A stretch of DNA of 64,000 bases from Bacteroidota bacterium. GTDB taxonomy: Bacteria; Bacteroidota; Bacteroidia; Bacteroidales; JAGONC01. Both the position numbers and the translations under genes were made by a program. Of the stretch, positions 9,901-17,954 are shown in pieces (within the stretch, counting starts at the first letter, position 1; each line of letters begins with the position of its first letter). The stretch covers positions 1 through 64,000 of the forward strand of contig JAPLDP010000028.1 of NCBI GenBank assembly GCA_026391695.1. The letters run 5' to 3'. The notes beneath the pieces are model-generated. The model was not told the DNA's origin, made no database searches, and saw only the letters and a list, made by a program, of their open reading frames with translations.

Positions 9901-10006
9901 TCCGAACCTGGGCCAAAGAAATTGATACTATGCAAAAAAAGAAAAACAGAAATGCTCCGGTTCTTCTTATCGCTAGCATCTTCCTGCTTGTTGTTTTGTC
10001 TTGCAT
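6950..10006 (-). CDS. susC: SusC/RagA TonB-dependent outer-membrane glycan transporter
   Basis: 1018 residues with a signal peptide ending FCIVSISLAQ. The order is a carboxypeptidase-D-like regulatory domain (about 35-115), a plug domain (PVEVLSGKVTGVQVMNTSGA, PIYVVDGVILDDISF, DASATAIYGSRGANGVILV) and a 22-strand barrel ending in aromatic FGINLTF, as needed for BAM assembly. There is no extra N-terminal signalling domain, so it is not an anti-sigma-coupled type. It is the first gene of susC-susD-LamG-glucanase. A weak -7-like box (TATCTTAG on the minus strand, about 10040) lies upstream but is not a full match. The neighbours suggest uptake of beta-glucan oligosaccharides. Confidence 0.95.
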   Translation of the reverse strand: MQDKTTSRKMLAIRRTGAFLFFFFCIVSISLAQVRTISGTVTASDTKETLPGATIMIKGTTIGTSTNLDGRYTIKVESPQAMLVFSFIGYITQEVQAGTQTVINVILEQEKIALEEVVVIGYGSVKKSDLTGAVSSIKGNDITKITVANPVEVLSGKVTGVQVMNTSGAPGASPAVRIRGIGTFNNSSPIYVVDGVILDDISFLNPADIASMEVLKDASATAIYGSRGANGVILVTTKSGKIGEVKTTFNFTGEYGLQSLAKKIKLLNGRDFAIISNEIKSGSYNNVDAVPNTDWQDLVFHTSPLFNFQLSASGATTSMQYYLSLGYFGQEGIIDKSNYQKITLNFNNTYHLSKFARVGTTISLTPFKQEVAPNVTYQVYRAQPLLVPYYPDGSYAVVYNVGNPLADLSYSNNFNKGLRGVGNIFVEIDFLKAFTFKSSFGVDAGYYKSVSFTPAYTIYNPDGTESMQKNVLSDLNKNNSDLLTWLWENTLKYKKDFGKHSVDALIGYTMQNTSSEEMRVQGANILRDASSFWYINPSYIYDPANNVNTVNNIFNGVDPNQYYSMISYLFRVNYTYNNRYILTATFRRDGSSKFSKDNRYSNFPSFAAGWNISQEKFMENINFINKLKIRASWGKIGNEKITYYDRYSRVQSNLITIFGIDAAPNPAASYAVNGNPNLRWEVSKQTDIGLEIGVLNNRLTAEIDYYDRVTDDILVQLSTPGYFGNGAGQKVRFNAASILNRGIEFNMNWKDQIGSVKYNIGFLGSSLHNEVLSIGGNSGIDSTLIGGYLGNGIPVTLSRVGLPIGAFYGYQTDGIFQSETEMESYPHDGQAGVGDLRFVDMNNDGVINGKDRTYIGSPVPKFIFGFNADLEWKGIDFSFSIQGQTGNKIFNGKEVVRPDPYNFEQHVMDRWIGPGTSNTEPRPSFGGYNYTPSDKFIQDGSYIRIRNVILGYTLPSSISEKIYMHKFRVYIKADNLYTFTKYTGYTPEIGSFDVLSNGIDYGIYPVTAVYSFGINLTF

Positions 10007-10130
10007 AAATATTGGGAATTGTAAATTAAGAACGACTAAGATACAATATTTTTTATTTTAAAATTTTTTTAGATAAAAAAATGTTGTACATTTCATGATG
10101 AATTTTTTGAATAATTAAATTCACTCAATC

Positions 10131-11453
10131 ATGAAAAGAATTATACAAGTAATCTTAATTGTCCTTGTATCAATAGTGATTTCATTTGGACAAGCGCCGC
10201 AATCCATTAACTACCAGGCAATCATCCGCGATTCACTGGGTTTGCCTGTCAGTAATCAGCTGACAAGTTTGAGAATAAGCATTCTTAAGGGAAGCGCCAC
10301 GGGAACGGCTATTTATGTGGAAACCCATTCTGACTCTACTAATTCCTTTGGAATGATCAATATTGCCATTGGTGGCGGAACGGTCGTTTCCGGAAGTTTT
10401 TCTGCTATTGACTGGGGTTCTGACGCTTATTTCTTGAAAATGGAAGTGGATACAACGGCCGGAATGGATTATATATTGATGGGGATCACTCAGCTTCTTT
10501 CGGTACCCTATGCATTATATTCTGAGAAAACAGGCGATACATCCATGTGGAGAAAGAACCAGTCATCAGTATATTACGAAGAAGGCCAGGTGGGTATCGG
10601 TACCAGTGAGCCCGATTCATCTGCCATATTGGATGTGACAAGCTCGACACAAGGCTACCTTCCCCCGCGAATGACCACAACAGAACGGGATGATATTGAA
10701 AATCCCGCCGAAGGTCTAATGATCTATAATCTGGATTGCCATTGCATCAATTTCTTCAATGGTGTTGAGTGGGTTTCCTATGGACAGGATCCTAACCTGG
10801 ACTTTGAATGCGGAGGGCAACTTACTGATGTCAGGGACGATAAAACCTATGGCACAGTTCAGATAGGCGATCAGTGCTGGATGGCCGAGAACCTGAATGT
10901 TGGGACTATGATCAATGGCAGCAACAATCAAGCTAATAATGGTACCATTGAGAAATATTGTCATAACAACAATCCTGCAAACTGCGCAACCTATGGAGGT
11001 TTATACCAATGGGATGAGGCGATGCAGTATGATACAACGCAGGGCGCACAGGGCATTTGTCCCAATGGGTGGCATATACCGACAGATGATGAATGGAAGG
11101 TCATTGAAGGCACTGTTGATAGCCAGTACGGAGTAGGAGATCCAATCTGGAATAATGCGGGGTGGCGTGGATTTGATGCAGGTGGCAATCTAAAAGAAAC
11201 GGGATATACTCATTGGTATTCACCAAATACCGGTGCTACTAACGAGAGTGGGTTTACAGGTCTTCCGGGGGGCATCCGCATCAACGGTGGTATCTTCGGC
11301 AACCTTGGCTACTTCGGTTACTTCTGGTCTTCGTCGCAGCCCATTACCTACGGCGCATGGTTCCGGGGCCTGAGCGGCGACTACTTCGCCAACGTTTACC
11401 GGTACGGCAGCAGCGAGGGGTACGGGTTCTCTGTCCGCTGCCTCAAGGATTGA
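10131..11453 (+). CDS. FISUMP-domain (Fib_succ_major) exported protein, candidate DGR variable protein
   Basis: 440 residues. A signal peptide (MKRIIQVILIVLVSIVISFG) is followed by the Bacteroidota repeat domain opening PQSINYQAIIRDSLGLPV, a tail-fibre-like connector (GQVGIGTSEPDSSAILDVTS, GYLPPRMTTTERDDI) and a C-terminal FISUMP domain (TYGTVQIGDQCWMAENLN, YGGLYQWDEAMQY, ICPNGWHIPTDDEWK, FSVRCLKD at the end). The role is unknown; such proteins are surface-exposed. The last 60 codons are sharply more GC-rich than the rest and 38 of the 60 end in C, mostly TAC, TTC, GGC, AGC. That is the pattern expected of a variable repeat written from AAC-rich template by a diversity-generating retroelement. 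A 23-bp hairpin follows 26 bp after the stop. Confidence 0.85.
   Translation: MKRIIQVILIVLVSIVISFGQAPQSINYQAIIRDSLGLPVSNQLTSLRISILKGSATGTAIYVETHSDSTNSFGMINIAIGGGTVVSGSFSAIDWGSDAYFLKMEVDTTAGMDYILMGITQLLSVPYALYSEKTGDTSMWRKNQSSVYYEEGQVGIGTSEPDSSAILDVTSSTQGYLPPRMTTTERDDIENPAEGLMIYNLDCHCINFFNGVEWVSYGQDPNLDFECGGQLTDVRDDKTYGTVQIGDQCWMAENLNVGTMINGSNNQANNGTIEKYCHNNNPANCATYGGLYQWDEAMQYDTTQGAQGICPNGWHIPTDDEWKVIEGTVDSQYGVGDPIWNNAGWRGFDAGGNLKETGYTHWYSPNTGATNESGFTGLPGGIRINGGIFGNLGYFGYFWSSSQPITYGAWFRGLSGDYFANVYRYGSSEGYGFSVRCLKD
11271..11453 (+). other. Candidate DGR variable repeat at the 3' end of the FISUMP gene
   Basis: This segment holds the last 60 codons. 38 end in C; variable-looking positions are TAC, TTC, GGC, AGC, GAC and AAC, all reachable from AAC by adenine mutagenesis, while invariant motif positions (W, SSS, AW, FSVRC) carry other codons. 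The protein segment is the exposed end of the lectin-like FISUMP fold. No reverse transcriptase or template repeat is in the window, so a distant retroelement would be required. Confidence 0.4.
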
Positions 11454-11479
11454 GTGCGTTATGAGCGCGAAGCAGCGAA

Positions 11480-11528
11480 GTAACAAAGGGATGACATCTC
11501 CGGCACGGAGATGTCATCCCTTTGTTAC
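11480..11528. repeat. Perfect 23-bp palindromic hairpin after the FISUMP gene
   Basis: The left arm at 11480-11502 and right arm at 11506-11528 are exact reverse complements around a 3-nt loop (GCA). The core GGGATGACATCTC is shared with the hairpin at 22715-22755. It separates the convergent FISUMP gene and the hepT remnant and could terminate both, although no long T-tract follows. Its place just after the candidate variable repeat also recalls the hairpin next to DGR target sites. Confidence 0.75.
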
Positions 11529-11529
11529 A

Positions 11530-11684
11530 CTAAATGTCAGATATCATCTCTTTAAGGAGAGGAAGATCAACTTCGACAGTTTTCCAAACGACATCCAAAT
11601 CTACATCCAAATAATCATGAATGAGCTTACAATTTTACCTATTGCCTCAAGAATATGGTCAAGGTATACCTGATCGTTCTTCAT
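11530..11684 (-). pseudogene. hepT: hepT toxin remnant with internal deletion
   Basis: The ATG at 11684 overlaps the mntA stop (ATGA), as in intact MntA/HepT pairs. The first frame reads [18 protein letters not shown] and then runs into a stop after 28 codons. The other frame then reads [18 protein letters not shown] followed by [14 protein letters not shown] and a stop at 11530, which is the normal HepT C-terminus. A full HepT is about 110 residues; about 60 middle residues are gone together with the Arg of the catalytic R-x4-H motif, only LIHDY remaining, and the junction is out of frame. The HEPN ribonuclease must be inactive. Confidence 0.85.
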
Positions 11685-11965
11685 TGATAAATAATTTGCA
11701 GATCCCTCTTGATATTTTCTTTAATAATTTCATTCCTGATCGCACCTTCTGTCACAATGTCAACTCTAATACCCAGTTTTTGAGAGATTAATTTCTCAAC
11801 GTGAACTAATTGGAGAAGCGAGAGTGTAGATTTGAACTTCACAAGAATATCAATATCACTTAAATTTGTGTTTTCATTCCTGGCATAAGAACCAAAAATA
11901 CCAATCATTACAGGATTATAATCCCGTAATGTATTGATAATGATATTTGTAACTTCTGTGTTCAT
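11681..11965 (-). CDS. mntA: MntA-type minimal nucleotidyltransferase antitoxin
   Basis: 94 residues with the complete polymerase-beta-like nucleotidyltransferase signature: IGIFGSYARNENTNLSDIDI, i.e. GS-x10-DxD. MntA antitoxins AMPylate a tyrosine of their HepT partner to silence it. The gene itself looks intact and overlaps hepT by four bases, but its partner is deleted (11530-11684), so it is an orphaned antitoxin. Length matches the family. Confidence 0.88.
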   Translation of the reverse strand: MNTEVTNIIINTLRDYNPVMIGIFGSYARNENTNLSDIDILVKFKSTLSLLQLVHVEKLISQKLGIRVDIVTEGAIRNEIIKENIKRDLQIIYQ

Positions 11966-12260
11966 TATATGTCCCTGAACAAAAATACGATTTTTTTCAA
12001 TAGGTACTAACGTGTATGTATACGGACGTAATTATCTTTCACTTATCAGTGCACTCAGTAAATTTAAACAAATTTAATAATTCTATATCTATAAGGTAAC
12101 TTTTACAGGTAACAAAGGTATGAACCCCAGCTGGCGCGCGTCCCACTTTTACGGGACAAGTCTTCCGAACGCGTGGCCGGTTTCAGTGCGTTTGAAGCGC
12201 GCAATTCTTTCGAATGCATCGCAGACGCACGCTATTATTGGGCTATTTGTATCTGAGTTT
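11966..12260. other. Intergenic stretch with a GC-rich patch
   Basis: No gene is recognised here. Bases 11966-12115 are AT-rich. From about 12120 to 12245 the composition turns sharply GC-rich with many CG dinucleotides (CTGGCGCGCGTCCC, CGAACGCGTGGCCGG, GAAGCGCGC) and a small inverted repeat (GTCCC and GGGAC, about 12138-12158). It may be a fragment of a dispersed repeat or a decayed gene. No promoter for the minus-strand gene to the right would be expected here, since that gene belongs to the nuo operon. Confidence 0.4.
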
Positions 12261-12599
12261 TTAAGCTTTAGGCTTCCGGAAAGCCCAGTAGCGGCTGTCA
12301 GTTTTTGTGGTCCATTGCTTCCAGAAGGAAGCTGTAACTCTCTTTCCGTCTCTTGTGCGCAGGCTCATTTCATATACGGCGATGACCGGATTAAAAACGA
12401 TATCCGTCACACCTAAAATGAACGTCGCAGGGGAATCCACATTATCCTTTATTTCTTCCTGTACATGCACTTCAAATTTATTGTATTCAAGGATGTCTTT
12501 AAGAAAGGCTATCCGGTCAGGATCAGCTCCCTTTTCAACAATGCTGCAACGGATGCCATCGATCTCTTCTACAATATGTTTGCCTTTAGTGAGAGCCAT
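12261..12599 (-). CDS. Conserved hypothetical protein at the end of the nuo operon
   Basis: 112 residues, soluble, no signal or membrane segment, mixed alpha/beta (KHIVEEIDGIRCSIVEKG, RIAFLKDILEYNKFEVHVQE, TFILGVTDIVFNPVIAVYEM) ending in a basic, tryptophan-containing tail (ASFWKQWTT, YWAFRKPKA). It starts 18 bp after nuoN and reads in the same direction, so it is most likely the last gene of the complex I transcript. I do not recognise its function; an assembly or accessory role is only a guess from position. Confidence 0.7.
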   Translation of the reverse strand: MALTKGKHIVEEIDGIRCSIVEKGADPDRIAFLKDILEYNKFEVHVQEEIKDNVDSPATFILGVTDIVFNPVIAVYEMSLRTRDGKRVTASFWKQWTTKTDSRYWAFRKPKA

Positions 12600-12617
12600 A
12601 ATTTAAAAATTTTACGA

Positions 12618-14042
12618 CTAGTTAATTCCGAAACTCAGGTTGGTGATGATCTCATAGATTTCACTGTAAAATCCCAGTGCCACAATACCGATGGTGCATA
12701 TTATCAGCCCGAAGCGGGTGGAGATATCGCTTTTAATATAGGCTATCGGAGATTCATTCCTGTTGATAAACATTGCCTTAACGATAAGTAAATAATAGTA
12801 GAGTGATACGGTAGCATTAAGAACCGCAATGAACACCAACCAGTAATATCCTGCTGATGCTGCAGATGTGAAAAGGAAAAATTTCCCAAAGAACCCGGCG
12901 ACAGGAGGGATGCCTGCCAGTGAGAACAGTGACAGAGTCATCAGCAGGCTCAGTTTGGGATTGGTATGATACAATCCGTTATAATCATCCATGGTTTCTT
13001 TATCAGTCACAGCCGAGATGGCCGACACAACGCCAAAAGCACCAAGGTTTGAAAAAATGTAAACAAGAACAAAATAAATCACCGACGTCATCCCGAGTTT
13101 TGATCCGGCTACAATACCGAGAAGGATGAAACCTGCCTGCGCTATGGATGAAAAGGCGAGAAAACGTTTGAGGTTCTTCTGCCGTAAGGCAAAAAGGTTA
13201 CCGATGGTCATTGTCAGAATGGAGATGATATACACGACATCCTTCCAGATGAATGTAATGGAACTGAAAACTGTATAAAGGACGATGATAAAGATGAATG
13301 AGGCGGCTCCTTTTGAAACCACTGAGAGATAGGAGGTGACATTGACCGGAGCTCCCTCGTAAACGTCGGCAGTCCACAGGTGGAATGGCACAAGCGATAT
13401 TTTGAAAGCCATCCCGGTGAAGAAAAAGATGAATGCCAGCACCTGAAGAGGCGCTTTTGTATAAGCAGCTGCAACTTCAGTGAAGAATATAGATCCGGTT
13501 GTCCCGTAAATCATAGATAATCCAAAAAGCAGAATTCCGGAAGAAAGGGCAGAGGAAAGGATCAATTTGATGCCGGCTTCGGCTGACCGTGTCTGGTGAT
13601 GCACGAACGCTGCAAGCGCCGCCATGGGTATAGTTGCCAACTCAAGGCCAAGATAGAACATCAGAAAATCACCCGACGAGATCATGAAATTCATCCCTAT
13701 CAGCGTGGAGATAAGCAAAAGGAAAAATTCACTGATCTTTTCCCTGTTCTCTTCTCTTTTAAGCCATGTGACCGATTGCAGCATAACGATGAACAATCCG
13801 ATGTTCAGGATGTTCTTCATCAAAATTGTCAGGGTATTGCTGCGAAACATACCGCCAAAGAGAATGCCTGTCGGAACAGGAAGATAACCGATGATCAGGG
13901 TGATGAAAAATAATCCTATGGCAACAGGGATAATTGTGATCTTTTTATCCTTTTTAAGATTCAGATCGGTGACCAAAACGATGACCGCCACAATTGTCAG
14001 CAGCAGTTCATTTCGCATGGTCAAAAAATCGTGTATGTTCAT
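12618..14042 (-). CDS. nuoN: NADH-quinone oxidoreductase (complex I) subunit N
   Basis: 474 residues, about 14 hydrophobic helices, a Mrp-antiporter-like proton-pumping subunit. Signature stretches include FYLGLELATIPMAALAAFVH with the conserved Glu, AFKISLVPFHLWTADVYEGA with its Lys and His, and SLFSLAGIPPVAGFFGKFFL. It follows nuoM with a 58-bp gap and is the last pump subunit of the operon. Length is normal for the family. Confidence 0.95.
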   Translation of the reverse strand: MNIHDFLTMRNELLLTIVAVIVLVTDLNLKKDKKITIIPVAIGLFFITLIIGYLPVPTGILFGGMFRSNTLTILMKNILNIGLFIVMLQSVTWLKREENREKISEFFLLLISTLIGMNFMISSGDFLMFYLGLELATIPMAALAAFVHHQTRSAEAGIKLILSSALSSGILLFGLSMIYGTTGSIFFTEVAAAYTKAPLQVLAFIFFFTGMAFKISLVPFHLWTADVYEGAPVNVTSYLSVVSKGAASFIFIIVLYTVFSSITFIWKDVVYIISILTMTIGNLFALRQKNLKRFLAFSSIAQAGFILLGIVAGSKLGMTSVIYFVLVYIFSNLGAFGVVSAISAVTDKETMDDYNGLYHTNPKLSLLMTLSLFSLAGIPPVAGFFGKFFLFTSAASAGYYWLVFIAVLNATVSLYYYLLIVKAMFINRNESPIAYIKSDISTRFGLIICTIGIVALGFYSEIYEIITNLSFGIN

Positions 14043-14100
14043 AAATTAGGTTATATCGTAAAATGCTTATAATTTTTAATTTTTACTTTTTAAATTTTAT

Positions 14101-15615
14101 TTAAAAGATTCCTGTAACGGGCAAAGCTAGTATCTTATCAATAATGGGTTTCATGCTGAAGTTGATCATATCCGACAGCAGCAGCGGCATCAGACCAATG
14201 GCAGTGATGCCGGCGACAAGTGTGACTGTAGAGAGCCGCTCGTACCAGTGAGCATCGCCTATGTGCAGGTAATGATCATTCTTTATTGGACCAAGCAGAA
14301 GGATGCCTATGACACGCAGGATATATACGGCTGTGATGACAATTGATGTCGTGGCAAGGATCGTTACCACCCGGTGAAACGTATCGGTATGCTGAAAGGC
14401 ACCAACGAAAATGGTCACTTCAGCCACAAATCCGCTAAATCCCGGTAGGCCTAGTGAGGCGAGACCGGCGATGACATAAACTACCGACAGGAAAGGAATG
14501 ACTTTCATTAAACCGCCCATTTCATCAATGATACGAGTGTGTGTTCTGGAGTATATCATGCCTATCAGGGCAAAGAAAAGGGCTGTCATCAAGCCGTGGG
14601 AGACCATCTGTATGATGGCGCCGTTCATGGCTGTCTGGTTCATCATCAGCAGGGCAAACAACACAAGTCCACAATGACTCACCGAAGAATAGGCGTTGAT
14701 ATATTTCAGGTCTTTCTGGACAACGGCTCCGAATGCACCATAAACCACACTGATGGTGGTGAGGATGATGAATATCCATGCCATCTCGTGGGCAGCTTCC
14801 GGCATGAGGTACATGGCGATACGGAAACAACCATAGCCTCCCAGCTTCATCAGCACACCGGCATGGAGCATCGACACTGCGGTTGGCGCCGAGGAATGAC
14901 CATCTGGCGACCATGTATGCAGCGGAAATAGGGCGCCCAGAACACCGAATCCAATGAATGTGAATGGGAAGAAAAACCGCTGTGCAGCCAACGGTATGTT
15001 CACTTTGGCTATTTCGGTCAGGTTAAAGGTTAGCTGGCCACCATCAGGTGCAGAATGGAAATAGAGTCCCAATAACCCGACAAGCAATAACGCTGATCCT
15101 CCCATCAGCATCAGTGTCAGCTTCATAGCAGAATATTCCTTGGGGCCCGATCCCCATATCCCGATTAAAAGATACATCGGTATCACAGCCAGTTCATAGA
15201 AAAGGAACATAGTGAACATGTCGAGTGAAATGAAGAAACCGAAGACCCCTGATGAGAGCAGGATAAGGGATATAAAAAATTCACGCGGCAGGATATCGAC
15301 CTCCCATGATGCGAAAATACCGGCAAAAACCACCATAGCAGTCAAAGCGACCATGGCCACGGATATGCCATCGATGCCTATGGCATAATGGATGTTAAGG
15401 CTTTTAAACCACAGGTGATCAGCCGTGAAGAGCCACTGTGCCGTGTTGCCGGCATGCCGTTCCATAAGGTAACGGATAACCAGCACTGCAGCCAGTAACA
15501 GCTGAATGCTCATCCCTGTCGCACTGACGAGACGCGTGCCTTTAAAATCCTTCGTGAAAGTAATCGCGATGATGGTCAGGATCGGAACCAGTACAAATAA
15601 ACTCAGGAAATCCAT
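14101..15615 (-). CDS. nuoM: NADH-quinone oxidoreductase subunit M
   Basis: 504 residues with about 14 membrane helices. Motifs: LFYELAVIPMYLLIGIWG (conserved Glu in the fifth helix), FPLHTWSPDGHSSAPTAVSM, AYSSVSHCGLVL and LASLGLPGFSGFVAE. It is the second antiporter-like pump of complex I, located between nuoL (14 bp away) and nuoN. Standard length, no defects seen. Confidence 0.96.
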   Translation of the reverse strand: MDFLSLFVLVPILTIIAITFTKDFKGTRLVSATGMSIQLLLAAVLVIRYLMERHAGNTAQWLFTADHLWFKSLNIHYAIGIDGISVAMVALTAMVVFAGIFASWEVDILPREFFISLILLSSGVFGFFISLDMFTMFLFYELAVIPMYLLIGIWGSGPKEYSAMKLTLMLMGGSALLLVGLLGLYFHSAPDGGQLTFNLTEIAKVNIPLAAQRFFFPFTFIGFGVLGALFPLHTWSPDGHSSAPTAVSMLHAGVLMKLGGYGCFRIAMYLMPEAAHEMAWIFIILTTISVVYGAFGAVVQKDLKYINAYSSVSHCGLVLFALLMMNQTAMNGAIIQMVSHGLMTALFFALIGMIYSRTHTRIIDEMGGLMKVIPFLSVVYVIAGLASLGLPGFSGFVAEVTIFVGAFQHTDTFHRVVTILATTSIVITAVYILRVIGILLLGPIKNDHYLHIGDAHWYERLSTVTLVAGITAIGLMPLLLSDMINFSMKPIIDKILALPVTGIF

Positions 15616-15629
15616 TAGCTATCACTTAT

Positions 15630-17549
15630 TTATTTTACAAAAAAAGCAAAAATCAGCACCAGAAGCAGTGCTCCTGTGACAAAAACAAAGGCATATTGTT
15701 GCAACTGACCTGATTGCAGACCTTTGATCTGCACCGAGGTAAATTGTGTCGCCCAGGCTATTCCATTCATGGTGCCATCAACCACGTGCCTGTCAAACCA
15801 GGCCACAGGACGGGAAATATATCTGAAAATAATCTTCCTGGTGACAAAGAGATAGATCTCATCAAAATAAAACTTATTATAGCTCCACTTGTAAAAATGT
15901 TTCAGGGTTGCCGCCACTCTGTCGGGCAGGTCATTTGTCTTCCGGTACATGACGGTGGCAATGGCAATCCCTATCAGTCCGATAAGTATAGATGGAATGG
16001 CCACACCCCATTCAATATGTGATTCAAATGGCTTGCTGTCGGATGTGACCAGGCTGCTGAAAGGGATAAAACCTGCAAACACCGAGCCGATGGCCAGGAA
16101 GATGAGTGGGATAGTCATAACCCTCGGCGCTTCATGAGGTGTTTGGTGATAATGTGTCTCTTTCCCCCAGAAGATGCTGTAATAAAGCCTGAACATATAA
16201 AATGCCGTTATGCCAGCGACAAGATATTCGATAACGAAAAGGAATTTATTATGGAGAAAAGCTGCCGTAAGTATTTCATCTTTACTGAAAAATCCTGCTA
16301 GTGGTGGTATTCCTGCAATTGTAAGGCAGGCAATCAAAAATGTAAGGTGCGTTATTGGGAGATGCTTTCGCAGATTTCCCATATCAGCCATATCATTGAC
16401 GTGGACGGCGTGTATCACAGCGCCGGCGCAAAGAAACAGCAGGGCTTTGAAGAATGCATGGGTGAAAAGGTGGAACATGGATGCCATATAGCCCAGGCCA
16501 TCATGACCACCATATCCCGATACCCCTAAGGCGAGCATCATGTAGCCGATTTGTGAGATTGTAGAATAGGCCAGCACACGTTTGATATCGGTCTGGGTGC
16601 AGGCAATGACTGCAGCAAACAGTGAAGTAAATGCCCCCACATAGGCGACAAGGTCAAGTGCCGGTGTGGCTGCCAGCGCATAAATGGGGAACATACGTGC
16701 GACGAGATAAACGCCTGCAACAACCATGGTGGCAGCATGTATCAACGCAGAAACAGGCGTGGGGCCTTCCATGGCATCAGGTAACCAAATGTGCAACGGG
16801 AACATGGCCGATTTACCGGCACCACCCATGAAGACAAAAATCATCGACCAGGTCATGGTCGATAATCCCATGAATGCTATCCCGCTACCCATTATCAGGC
16901 ATGAACCCTTTGGATCAGTCAGGTTAAGAAAATCAAGTGTGCCTGTCGTAAAGGATAGAATCAATATACCGATCAGAAAGCCCAGGTCGGCAAAACGTGT
17001 GACGATAAATGCTTTTTTTGATGCGGCTACTGCCAATGGCCTATCATAATAATAACCGATCAGGAGATATGATGAAATGCCGACAAGCTCCCAGAAAATA
17101 TACATCTGGAATAAGTTGGTGGCAATGACCAATCCCAGCATGGAGAAACTAAAAAGTGACAGGAAGGAGAAAAACCTGGCAAAGCCACGATCTCCCTTCA
17201 TGTAACCCAGACTGTAAATATGCACCATGAGCGATACAGTAGTGATGACGACAAGCATCATCACCGAAATAGGATCCAGTAAAACGCCAAGGTCAATATG
17301 CAGCCGTTCGGTCAGCCGTAACCATACCGTTTTGAATGCTATAATGGTCTGGAAAGTGCCCTCGACCTTATCCGTTTGAAAAAAATAGAAGAAAGCCGTA
17401 ACATATGACAGCATGGCTGAGATAAATAATCCTATGGTTCCTATGATCCCGGAGACCAGCGGCTTGAATTTGTGCCCCGTCAGCCCTGTAAATATAAAAA
17501 CCAGGAAGGGTATCAGCGGGATCAGAATAGTATAAGAAAAGTTGATCAT
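15630..17549 (-). CDS. nuoL: NADH-quinone oxidoreductase subunit L
   Basis: 639 residues. The antiporter-like core (FWELVGISSYLLIGYYYDRP, KSAMFPLHIWLPDAMEGPTP, AYSTISQIGYMMLALG, CLTIAGIPPLAGFFSKDEIL) is followed by the long C-terminal extension that forms the lateral helix (FDEIYLFVTRKIIFRYISRP and final helices). It is the distal pump of complex I. The gap to nuoK is 70 bp and holds TGATCATT repeats. Confidence 0.96.
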   Translation of the reverse strand: MINFSYTILIPLIPFLVFIFTGLTGHKFKPLVSGIIGTIGLFISAMLSYVTAFFYFFQTDKVEGTFQTIIAFKTVWLRLTERLHIDLGVLLDPISVMMLVVITTVSLMVHIYSLGYMKGDRGFARFFSFLSLFSFSMLGLVIATNLFQMYIFWELVGISSYLLIGYYYDRPLAVAASKKAFIVTRFADLGFLIGILILSFTTGTLDFLNLTDPKGSCLIMGSGIAFMGLSTMTWSMIFVFMGGAGKSAMFPLHIWLPDAMEGPTPVSALIHAATMVVAGVYLVARMFPIYALAATPALDLVAYVGAFTSLFAAVIACTQTDIKRVLAYSTISQIGYMMLALGVSGYGGHDGLGYMASMFHLFTHAFFKALLFLCAGAVIHAVHVNDMADMGNLRKHLPITHLTFLIACLTIAGIPPLAGFFSKDEILTAAFLHNKFLFVIEYLVAGITAFYMFRLYYSIFWGKETHYHQTPHEAPRVMTIPLIFLAIGSVFAGFIPFSSLVTSDSKPFESHIEWGVAIPSILIGLIGIAIATVMYRKTNDLPDRVAATLKHFYKWSYNKFYFDEIYLFVTRKIIFRYISRPVAWFDRHVVDGTMNGIAWATQFTSVQIKGLQSGQLQQYAFVFVTGALLLVLIFAFFVK

Positions 17550-17587
17550 ATCGCTAAATTTCTATTGTTCTATTTTAAATTCCTTTA

Positions 17588-17622
17588 CTGATCATTGATC
17601 ATTGTTCATTGATCATTGATTA
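17588..17622. repeat. Short TGATCATT repeats in the nuoL-nuoK gap
   Basis: Four near-copies of ACTGATCATTG / TTGATCATTG / TTCATTGATCATTG stand head to tail. TGATCA is itself palindromic, so the segment can fold in several registers. It lies in the only sizeable gap of this part of the operon and might affect translation of nuoL. No function is shown. Confidence 0.5.
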
Positions 17623-17937
17623 AAACTTCATTTCATCCACCTTCTCCACATCAATCGATCGGAAATTCCGGTAGATATTGATGATGATGGCTATAGCCAC
17701 AGCGGCCTCGGCGGCTGCAATGGCAATGACGATAAGACTGAAAAAGTGTCCTTGTAATTTATCGGGATACAGATACTTGTTGAATGCCACAAAATTGATG
17801 TTCACGGAATTAAGTATCAATTCAACAGACATGAGCATGGTGATCAGGTTTTTCCTGGTCAGGAAGCCATAAATCCCGATAAAAAACATCAGTGTGCTGA
17901 TAGTCAGAAAATAATATAGAGGAATCCCCTGAGTCAT
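17620..17937 (-). CDS. nuoK: NADH-quinone oxidoreductase subunit K
   Basis: 105 residues with three membrane helices. The conserved glutamate-bearing motifs are present: MLMSVELILNSVNINFVAF in the second helix and VIAIAAAEAAVAIAIIINIY in the third. Length is typical. It sits 17 bp after nuoJ. Confidence 0.96.
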   Translation of the reverse strand: MTQGIPLYYFLTISTLMFFIGIYGFLTRKNLITMLMSVELILNSVNINFVAFNKYLYPDKLQGHFFSLIVIAIAAAEAAVAIAIIINIYRNFRSIDVEKVDEMKF

Positions 17938-17954
17938 AGTATATATAATTTAGA

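Noticed and set aside
12120-12416. Plus-strand ORF starting MNPSWRASHFYG.
   Set aside because: Its second half is antisense to the conserved 112-residue gene and it has no signal or domain; not supported as a gene.
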